NCBI GenBank assembly: GCA_018857735.1
Contig: JABMCL010001960.1
Coordinates: 912,501-976,500 of the forward strand
DNA length: 64,000 bases
Direction: 5' to 3'
DNA from: Alviniconcha marisindica
Taxonomy: Eukaryota > Mollusca > Gastropoda > Provannidae
Within the stretch, counting starts at the first letter, position 1, and the number at the start of each line of letters is the position of its first letter. The notes under the pieces were generated by a model. It ran no database searches, had not been told where the DNA came from, and worked only from the letters and a program-made list of their open reading frames with translations. Shown here piece by piece: positions 51,301-63,000 of this stretch. Position numbers and translations under genes: made by a program.

Positions 51301-54300
51301 GGTTCATTTGATGGGTACTGTGGCAGTGGTTGATTGCTTGTTGGATGGGTACTGTAGCAGTTGTTCATTGCTTGTTGGATGGGTATTGTAGCAGTAGTTC
51401 ATTGCTTGTTGGATGGGTACTGTGGAAGTGGTTGATTGCTTGTTGGATGAATATTGTGGCAGTGGTTCATTGGATGGCTGATGGGTACTGTAGCACTAGC
51501 ACTGTTTCATTGTTTGTTGGATTAGTGCTGCTGCTGCAAGGAGAGGTGTGAGTGAAGAACAGATCTTCTAAAGGCAATGCTGAAACAGTGAAAGTGGTGA
51601 TGATACTGAAACAAGGGCTCAAGTCATAAAGCACTTTTAACAAGCTGGCTTGGCGCTGTTTTTGGAAGGGTGTCTTTAGGGGCCCTTACACATACAGAAT
51701 GTTGTGAGTTCTGGCCTTGTTGTTTCCAGTGATGTGCAGAGTGTGGGTGTAGTATGATATAATGAGCAGACAGTCATTCAGTTCTTCTGCCCCAGCAGCC
51801 TCCCAGACATCACCGTCTAATGGGCTGATGGCAGGAGTTTCCTCTGGCACCAGCAGGTCAGCTGCTACCTCCAGTGGGGATGGGAGAGAAGACAGAGAGA
51901 TTGATGCCATGCTGGACACCACGATCGCTCACAACATTGCTGAGGAGGTAATTATCTTTTGTGGATCTCCACCATTCAGACGCTGACTCAACTTTGGTGA
52001 TGCAGTCATCCATCCTTCTCAGCTTTTGTCGTGTTCTGTTTTGTAGTCTGCATTAAACAAACACAATTCTTTGCAGCTGGGTTCTGAAGACAAACTTTAG
52101 ACTGAAAGTGAACTCCACCAGTGGTGGTGATGATGAGTGCAGACTTGTACTAGTTACAGAGCACTGAGGCTGTGTGTGTGCGTGTACTTGTGCATGTGTG
52201 TGTGTTTCGTTTGGATAGTATTAGAGTGTTGTGGTTTGGCTGCATGCTTTTGGGGGGGGGAGGGGGGGGAATATTTGTTGCTGGGCTGTATGTCATTTAG
52301 CTCCTAATGGTTGGCCCTGTGTATTTCAGATTGAAGACTTTGAAAGTGAGCTGCATAACCTGCGACAGCGTATGTCACAATCTGGCCCCATGGTGGGCTC
52401 CAAGGAGGAGATGCAGACCCTCATTCACAACACAAACAAAATGGCAGCCTTCTGCAAGGAAATCACCTCTATCACAGCGGTATGGAAAGAAAGAGAGTGA
52501 GAGGAGAGGTTCTGGAGTTCTTAAGACTTATGTTGATTCCATGGTTAGTGAAAGTATGTTAATTCATCTCAGCAGGTAATCACAGTAACATGCTGTTTGT
52601 ATGTTGTTATTCCATGTTTGACATGGTGAACTTGAACTAGGTTCTAAGCCAAGATTATTCAAAATTATTTATGAGTCTTTCGGCTAGAATCACACTTCGT
52701 CAATGCATCTGGTGTGGGGTGTTTTTTCAAAACTGTTATTAGGTCCCATTACTGCTGAGATGGAGAAACAGAGTGTGGAAGTCCAGCATGGGATGTGCAA
52801 ACCCAGACAGTGCTTCCTGTCTGACTCGCAGGCACACTAACTTATTTGCCTTCCCTCTGTACCAGGAACACAGTCGTGAGATCCATGACCTCAAAGGCTC
52901 CTGTCTGGACCTGTTTGCCATGGCCGAGGAGTGTCGATGCAGACAGGACTGTAACCGTGATCCACACTACCTGAAAGCCCTGCAGCAGCGAACCCTGGAT
53001 CCTGCAACAACACAGCGCATGTGTCGTCTGCGACTTTGTGCGCAACAGATAGCACAGGGCTTGAATGATGCAGATGCTGTTTTGGACTCACAGTGGGAGG
53101 CTCACATTGAGAAAGAGAAGAAAATGAGGTCTGTGTCTGGTGACTGATTGTTTTGTTTTATGTAAACTTACCACTCAAACTGTATAATGGATAATGCTTG
53201 TTGCCTGTGTCTGTATTCACCATGAACACATCTGATAATAGGTGCTATTAAAGTGACTTAAAATTAGTGATCCTGTCAAAGCTTGCTCTGCTCCCACCTC
53301 CAGAGAGGGACACTTGCTGCTGACCAAGGTGATGCAAGTTGGGGTTTTATACTTGGTCATGTCTGTAAAGTGTAGAGTGACTGAATAAAATATACTTATT
53401 ATGCAAACATATGAACTTATGTACAGAGTCTGCAAAGTTGTAGTGTGGCATGATGTCTGTAAAAGAAACGTCCAAATTTCCATGCAGTTGGGAACATAGA
53501 CCTAGTGGCTTAAACTCAATCAAAAACACTTGAGTTAGCACATGCTCCAAGGTGTTAGAAGATCAGAAGAAGAAAAAGGATAGAAACTGTCCAAAGAAAT
53601 ATCTATATGCCTTAGGCATCTGAACACTCAACATGTTAAACACACCCACTTGAACACACACTGCATCAGAGTTACAGAAAAAAAGCTTGCACTCATTCCT
53701 CAAGTTTTGCTCAGCGAAAGCATCTTTATGATCTGGCAACAGTTGCAAATGAGCCAAAAAGTGACACATTGATTAAGTAACAAGCAAAAACAAAAACATA
53801 TGCAGCTTCAGAAGCACACTAGTCATACTGAGTGCATTCTTGCACTATGTATTGCGCTAAACTGTGAAAGTGAAACTACCTATGATGTCATAATAGAACA
53901 GATCTAGGGAAATGTACTCACCTATAGGATGAAACGCAAAGAACAATCAAACACAAGTGCTTTTGACAAAAAGTCTTCATTAGGTGTAAGAAGGTAGATA
54001 ATAATAATAATAAAAGAAGAAGATAGACAAGGAGTTGATGTAGTAAAAAATGTTAAGAATGTATACGTAGATTTAAAAGGACATCATCAAAATGATGAAA
54101 ATCCTAGATCAGTTTTGTCAACCTCACCAGCAGTTGTTCACTCATTCCTTGGATACCTTTGATGTCATCAAAATGTGGCCTTTCTTTCCTTGTTAAAAGA
54201 AGTTATTGATCTAGCTTCCTTCCATAAATGGCCTGGGCCTTGACTTTTCTCGACAGTGGCACTGAAGGGGTTAAACGTGGCTTGATGGTGTGTGGGAGCC

Positions 54301-55160
54301 AACTCAGTTAAGGTGGTGATTAACTAGTGATTACTTTCCTTGGGGCTTCTTCTTCATTTGAGCCAGGCAGTAAAAGGGAGACTTGATATGGTAACACACA
54401 TTGTTATGCATGCTGTCAGATTTGTATTATGTTTGACAGTCAGCACTTGTGATGGATGATCGCCTGTTGCAAAAGGCCACTGTATGAAGACAGTTTGCAG
54501 TAAAACTCTTTTGTACAAGGCACACCTACAGCACTGTTTCTGGCTTTTGGGGAACTGCTGTGAGAAGGGTTCTGCTGTATTCTCTCTATATCTGGGCATG
54601 TTGCATGCAGGTGTTTCTGAGACAGATTGATAGATGTTCAATACTGAGCAACAGCCCTTATTTTCAGGATCCGTATTCCTAACTCTGACACATTGTACCG
54701 TGCGATCAAGAGCAACCACAATGTGCTGGTCAGTCGTCAGCATGAACTGGAACGTGTACAGGAGCAGCTGAAGAGCCTGCAGGTGATGAATCAAAGTGCA
54801 ACCTGGGATAACTCCCTTTCCATCAACAGCAGGTGGGTCAGGATGGTTGAGGTGCTAGACTGAAGGAATTGCAGTATGCTGTAGACTTAGGGTTCTTCCA
54901 TGGCTCCCCCCCCCCCCCCCCCCCATAGTTCCCCTTTGATCTGTTTGTCAAGCCTCAGTGAAATGAAGCTAGTGTTGTTCATACTGTTTATGGTCTTGTT
55001 GCCAGGTGATGACATATGTTGCCTTCTGCCCTTTGGATTTTTGTGTGTGTGTATTATGGTCTTGTTGCCAGGTCATGACATATGTTGCCTCCCGCCCTGT
55101 GGATGTTTGTGTGTGTGGATTATGGTCTTGTTGCCAGGTCATGACATATGTTGCCTTCCA

Positions 55161-55213
<53 letters not shown>

Positions 55214-55249
55214 GGTCTTGTTGCCAGGTCATGACATATGTTGCCTTCC

Positions 55250-55301
<52 letters not shown>

Positions 55302-55339
55302 GGTCTTGTTGCCAGGTCATGACATATGTTGCCTTCCGC

Positions 55340-55397
<58 letters not shown>

Positions 55398-56969
55398 GGT
55401 CTTGTTGCCAGGTCATGACATATGTTGCCTCATGCCCTGTGGATGTTTGTGTGTATTACGGTCTTGTTGCCAGATGATGCAAGTTGCATTTTGTCTCCAG
55501 TGTATGTGCATATTGTGGTCTTGTTGTTACAATGTTAGGTTGTGACATAATTTGTTTTCCGAGTGGATTGGTATATTGTGGTCTTGTTGCAAGGTGATGA
55601 CACGCATTGCCCTCTGTCCCAAGGTGTGTTTTGGCGTTGTTGCAAGGTGTGTTTTGGCATTGTTGCAAGGTGTGTTTTGGCATTAGTGCAGGGTGGTGAC
55701 ATGTTGCCCTCTGTCCCCAGCAGAGGTGTGTGTGTGTTGTTGCTGAGTTGTGATACATTGCCCTCTGATCCCAGTGGTGGTGTGTGTGTTGTTTTGTTGC
55801 CAGGTCATGTCACAAGTTGCTGTTTAATGACAGTGGATGTGGGTGCTGTGCTTATTGTGCTTTCTTGCTGGGTCAAGGCAGACATTGCCTTTGGTCCCTG
55901 GTGGCAGTGTGTGTGTATGTGTGTGTTTACGCTCTTGTTTGCAGGTCATAACACATTGCCTTCTAAACCCATGGGAAATGTGTGTGGTCTTGTTTTATTG
56001 CTTGGTAAGCACTAAGTTGCCTTTTGTCCATGGTGCAGATGTGTACACTGTTATGGTCTTCTTGCCAGGTCATGACACAATAATAATACATAACACTTCT
56101 ATAGCACAGTATCCAAAACATGACTTAGCTCAAACACTTTACACAAAAATGTATGCTTTACCCTACATGGCTGAAAAAAGCAACAAAGAAAACAACAACA
56201 AGATCCCATAAGATTAAAACAAAAGCAAGCTATACATAAAAAAGATCAATAATCATACTTACATCACTCCCTCCTCCCCAAAGCACCAATACCTTCCCCA
56301 TTGCCCCCCCCCCCCCCCTCCATGTAAAGTGCTTTTTAAAGAGGTGTGTGAGATGTTGCCAGTTCATGACGCGAGCTACATTTTGTCCCCAGTCGAGGTG
56401 GAGCTGAGGCCCCCAGTGCTGCCGTTCAGCCACGTGACTGGCGTCTGAAAAAAGCCGACCTTCTGACTCCAGAGAAAGTGTCACTGCTGAAAGAGTCACT
56501 TCTGAATCATCGTGTGCGCAAAGTGAAATGCCAACCTCTGAGTAAGTGTTAGTCATCATTGTTTGAAAAATAAGCTGTTGTCCTGTGGGGGTAAGTTAGA
56601 GTTGATAATTTGATACTGTTAGCCTGAAATTTGTTGGTCAGCAGTGTGCATTTGTTGTAATTATGAGTGATGAGCATGATGTCTTTACTTTTAGAACTGA
56701 AGTTGGGCAAAACATGGCTGTCCGAAGTGCAGTGGTTGGGTCTGTGCATTAAGAATTGGACCATGCAGCCACCAACGGACATGCAAAATCCTTGCCTGTG
56801 AACAATTGGCTTTTGAAAGCTGTAACTAATAAAGGATTGTGCAGAAAGTAGTTGCTGTGTTCAGTTAGGACCAGAAGTGCAATTATAACCTGGTTGTTGG
56901 CATGTCTAGCTATTATGTCATTGTGTATGATGTGATGATCTCTATGTGTGTGTGTATGATGTGATGATC

Positions 56970-57029
<60 letters not shown>

Positions 57030-60000
57030 TGATGCCATTGCAGCCTCCTTGTCCCAGTCTCGCCTGGTGTCTGTGAGAAATGAGCCGCGAGCATCATCTG
57101 TGGTCAGCAGCGATGGCTCCATCCAGGCTGCCAGCAACAGTGCCCGAGGTCAGTTTACAGGCTCTGTGACAGCATTAACGGCATGTTTACTGAGTATTGA
57201 CAGCATGAGTAACAAATGTTTGTGGTTAACGGCATGTTTACAGGCTCTGTATCAGTGTTGATGGTTTGTTTAAAGTCATTTGATGCTTGTTTACAACCTG
57301 TGTCATTGTTAACAGCCTAGGCTGTGTTAGTGTTAATGGCATGTTGTCTTGGTGACTTGTTTACAGTCAGTGCTAACAGCATGTTTACGGGGTATGTTGA
57401 CAGCATGTTTTTGCGCTGTCAGTATTAACAATAGGTTTACAGTAAGTTAACAGCATGTTTACAAAGTCTTTGTGTAAACCTTGTGTTCACTGTCTTTGCG
57501 TTGCCTGTCTTAGTATTAACAGGTTTACATGCTTCTAAGTGTCAGTGTTAACAGCATGTTTGCAAATCTGTTTTAACAAATGTACTGGTTCTTTGCTGGT
57601 GTTTACGGATTGTTTACCATCTGTGTCCGTGTCCACAGCATTTTTACAGCCTTGTGTTAACATGTGTACTGGTTTTGTGTCAGTGTTATCAGGTTTACCA
57701 CCTGTGTTAAAGCTAACAGCATGTTTACAGTCTGTGTTAGCATGCTTACAGACTCTATGTCTGTGATTTCAATGAATCACATTAAATAAATATGTGATGT
57801 GTCTAATCCAATTTGAACTATGACCTGTGAGCATGCATATTCTTGTGCGGAAGTCTTTGTGTGCATGGAGTACCAGATTTGGTGTTTGACCTGGTGTGTT
57901 ATGTTGCATGTGGAAATGTGACTGAAAGGTGCCTTTGCAGATGGTGAGTTGAGCAGCCTTGCAGCGTTGAGTGTGGCAGACAGCGGAGCAGTCCCCTTCT
58001 TGACCTCCACCCCTGCCACTCAGCTGCCTGGCAAAGAAGCCCCCAAGATGATGCAGCCTCCCACCTCCTTCTCTGGGCTGGCCTACTTCAAGCCCAAGCC
58101 TACATTGCCTGATGCCTCCCGGCTGTTGGACAATGCTGGCTCAGCCAATGGAATGCTGTCACAGCCAGGCTTTGCCTTTGCTGCAGGGCCAGGGGCTAAT
58201 TTTAAGGTGAGTGAATATGTTTTTTGTTTGGCACCGAAATGGGTTAAAGAGCTGGTTTACATGATACGGTTTTGTTCTTTTCTTGATTTAGTAAACTAAG
58301 TTTGTATAGCTTGTCTGTAGACTTGCAATAACATCTTTTGTGCACGTAGAATGCAAGTGCATACGTGTACACATGCACACACAAACACATGAATGAGGGT
58401 TCACACACAAGATATACAAGAATCTTGACTGAAGAGTGTCATGACTAAACCAAAGTGTGCCCTGTTTTGTCATGACTAAACCAAAATGTGCTGTTTTGTC
58501 ATGACTAAACCAAAATGTGCTGTTTTGTCATGACTAAACCAAAATGTGCCCTGTTTCGAAAGTAGAGTTGTTGCTTTTTTTGATGTATGGTTTTGTGTGC
58601 ATGCAGTACAAGGGAAATAAAATAAAAGCTGGATGAATTTGCTGATGTTTGCAGAAGCCCCAAATGCAGGTTCCGTGTGTACCTGGCTTTGGCACATCAT
58701 TTGCTGTGTATCCTGGCAGTCAGCCTGCTGCCCCAGTCTCGGTGCCGGCCCTGCTGCCCTCCATGCCTGGCTCTCTGCCTGTCAGGTATGAAGCTGTCAC
58801 ACCCACCGAGTTTGCTGATGACGAAGCATACGATGAGGAAGATGACTATGCTGGCTATGAAGAGGATGAAGAAGATGATGAAGATGAGGAGGAGGCAGGA
58901 TTTGGAGATCAGTATGAATACCCTGCTGAAGATGATGTGGCTGGAGGTCTTGCAGGTAAGCTGACTGACAACACTCTCTAAATATGTATATGATATATGA
59001 CTGCGCAAAAACACAATTGTCACTCACAGATGTACACAAGCTCATGCAAACACCACACACACATAACAATGATAATGGATAGCTCTTGTAGAGCGCAAAC
59101 CTTTATGCAAAACAGAAACTCAATGCACTAGCATGCACCATTCATGCACATATGACTTAGTGCCAGAAAGTGCAAGAAAAGAGGACAGAGGTACTAGAAA
59201 ATAAAGTTGATAGGATGTGAGTGAGTAATGCATTTTTTGAATGAACACATGTGAAGTCATCCACCAGTGAAGGGAGAAGGTAGTACTGCTCTTTGTTCCT
59301 GAGAAATTTGACTTTCAGTGTGATTTGTGACAATATGTTGAACATTACACATTGCAACAAGCCCACATCACTGTGCTGCTAATCATGCAGTTAACTGTAA
59401 AAACCCAACTGATCTTACAAGATGTGATCCACATGAGTATTACCAAGTGAACTGTTGTTGTTCTGTGTCACACAGAACAGCATGCTACTCTTGGTCTGTT
59501 GCAATACATAATGTTCGACATACAGCCAATCTTGAACATTTTTAAATGAATAAAAAGGAACACATTTTGAAACATAAACAGTTATTCTTTAATAGAACAA
59601 TATGTGACAAGGAAGATTTGATGATTTTTTTCTTCACAAATTTAAGCTTTCTTGACATAAACAGCAAATGAAGTAAGAAATGTGTTGTACATTTCTATTT
59701 CAACAAGATGTACAATGCTGTTTGTTTCTTGATGAAAATGATAAATCAGTAACTTTTTATTACTGTAAAGTATAAAGACATAACTATTTCCATGTGAACA
59801 GTTTTTGCTGCATTACACAAAATAGCATGTCCAATTTTGTTGTAGTGGATAACGTAATGTTAATGACATAACATGGTACTTTGTTTTTCATAACAAAATA
59901 AGTAATGCTTATTATTTAACAAACAAGTAAGTGTTTTGTAAGAGAAAATGGAGCAGGTAAGAGTGAGTGCAACTTTTGCTGCTTTTGGGTGTCAACAGGA

Positions 60001-63000
60001 AAACACACACGCAACCTGTCATCCATACGTTTCTCGGTCATGTTGACTTGAGTGCCTAGGACAAAAATAGTTGAACAGTTAACTTCAAAGTGAAAGAATT
60101 AATAATATTAAAATATTAAAAATCATATAAATGTTACCCAAAAAAATCACAGCCAAAGAATAATGCTATTAAGATTGGCACCTTGCAATTTTAGAACTCT
60201 GGAAGGCAGACAGGCATGGTCACTATAATTATGTCGAACGTTATTATTCCCACAGCTCGTGTTGTAATCGTAATGTTCAACACCTAACTTGACAACTTTA
60301 ACCTGTGTAAATTTGAATTGTCTACCATATATGATGATTTGTTTGAAGACATAGTTTGTAAACAAAACGAATTGCATTAAGTGCAAGCAAAAAATGTAAA
60401 GAGTACGATCAGAATATGAGCTGGTGACAAAAGGTTGTGATCTAAAGTGGGACACATTGCCTCAAAATCAAACTCCCAATAAGCTATTTTCAGTCTTACC
60501 ATTAGAAAGTGGTATGTTTCAAGCAACTATTTCCATCATCAAAAAATGGTTTTGATCCAAGTGTGTGCTGTATGGCATCAAAACTGGGGTCAGGTCAGGT
60601 GTGGATGTTTGTAACAATGGACACAGTGAATGTCATAATAACACAGAGAAAACCCATTTGTATGCAATTTTAATGCTTCTGGTGCATTTAAGTAGCTGCT
60701 AGTAATAAAATCAGAGCAGTTAGGACAAACAAATTCTGCTTTAAATGTAAGTATTATGTAATCACCGTGTCCAAATTTTGCGCTCAACAATCTAGTGCAA
60801 CAAATAATAATTTCAAACGCAGAACAACTTCAGTAAAGTTTTCAAACAGGAACACTTTATTCCATAGTATACACTGTAATGATAAATGCAAAAAAATGCA
60901 AGGCAGGAGGTATATTCACACATTTCAACTTGTTTAAATGGACTAATGTAACACTATGGCAGTGGACACAGTCTATGAAAACCAACATACTATTTCACCC
61001 AGACTGAACAAACAGTACACAACTGTAGTGAATCTAGGCACAGTAACAGTATTATATGACAGGTGAAAAGAGTGACTTTCTGAACATGTAGATCACATTA
61101 AAATTTAGGAAAATATATAAGCCCCCCCCCCCCCCCCCCCCCCCCCCCCACCCCACAAACAAGGAAAGGGGGACGGGGGGTAGCACTGTGTCCATGTTAC
61201 GTTCACTTGCTACAAAGTTTACAGAGTACTCGTTTAATATGCACAAGCCTCCATTCGGACGTAAAAGTTTGTAAACAACCACTCCAAATGTATGCTGTGA
61301 GCCATTTCAACTTTTAAATAGACCGCTTAGCTAAATCAGCAATAATTACAGACATAGACGAACTGCAGACTAACGTAACAAAAGACACAGTGGCCATCTG
61401 GACATACGTAACACAGACACAGTCACAGGCTTTGTCCAAACCTGAAATTGCCCCTACCCACCATAATACGATGAAGTAAACAAAAGCACACTACCAATGC
61501 CATTTATATCACTTACTAGTGGCTAACAAAGCATTTGTTTCGGAAAATATATGATGACAAATATGTGGGACGTTCGTAACATTTAAGACATTTGTAACAA
61601 AACAAAATAACCAGATAGAGTCAGAATACTCACCGCCACCCCTTCGACGAGACTGTTGTCAGCAACAAGTGGCCATGTGATGTCAACAGGAAGGCCAGTG
61701 GAAGTTTTAGAAGCGGTCAGCAGTAATTAAATGTTTGCGATGTCGATACAATTTGCAAAAGGACGTTCATAACAAATGAACAAAGTTACCAAAAAACATT
61801 AAACACGAAAATGCCCCCAGTAAAAACATTGATTGCTTTCGGTGCACGATTGATATGCAAATACGAGAAGCAAAAGTCTGCAGTGAATGCAGTGGCGGAC
61901 GGTAGCAGACAATCTTTAAACTTATCTGAATTTTGGACAAAGTCTGTTATGAACGTCCAGTGTATTTTCAATTTTGTTTTTTTGGGTATGAAACATCACG
62001 CATGGCTTGCAATTCGACTGGATACTAAAGTTAGTTTATTCAGAAGTCAAATGGTGTACAAGTTGTGAAAAATAGTTCAGCTGGTTAGTTGCTGTTTTCA
62101 GCTGAAGTCGAACAACTCACGTTGTCCCACTTTCCAGAAGCCACTTTTCGTCGATTTTGGTCAAGTATTTTTGTTTTTAAAGAGCCCCTGAACACTGATT
62201 TCGACCGATTTTAGCTTCAGATCTCCTCTTTGGTATATTCCATCGACTAAATATTTTCACACAGTAAATACAGGTATATATCCCGTGCCTCAGTAATGAT
62301 TTCATATTTTTCAAGTGTCTTAAATGCTTATGAATCGCAAAACAAGACCAATATGTCACAGCAGAATGGGCAAGGGAAATAACTGCTGTAGCCGCGTGAT
62401 CAGGCATGTTTTGGCCGAGAGTTTACTTGGAGCTGTATAGTCAACGGCTAATCATGACGTCATGATAAGACTCGACTGCCATTGGCATTGTTGCTTCTAC
62501 ATTTTCAGTGCACAAAACTCCAGATACATTTGCGGGGAAAGTTGGAAATAGGCAACTGGAATACGGCCATTCCAGTAAAAGCCAGTTGCGGATATCAATT
62601 TTGGCACTGACTGGGATAGTTCAAGTGGCAAAGAAGTGTCATGAGAATAGTGGTGGTTATGCTTGTGTTTATTGTATATTGTGATGTGTGCGATGCTACG
62701 GGTTGTTGCGTACTTCTTAAGTGTTAATCTTTTACATATAATGTACATTGTCTTTGTGGCTTTTTGTGCGGCACCACATTTTCCTTTGAAGGAATAAAAA
62801 GAAGTTATTGACTTGACTTGACATAAGAGCACAGGAGCAAAAATAACTGTGCCAACAACAAACAGATGGAAAGCCAAACTAACCATAACTAACCCCTCAC
62901 TAACCCGGCCTCCATCTAGAAACACAATGCCTGCAGACTGATAAAGCAAATCACTAATCAGGACTACTGATGTCATAGCATCGGGATGTAAACAAATGCA

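Noticed and set aside
50973..51368. 131-residue minus-strand frame ([14 protein letters not shown] repeats)
   Set aside because: Open only because the 34-bp minisatellite lacks stops in this frame; no family match and intronic.
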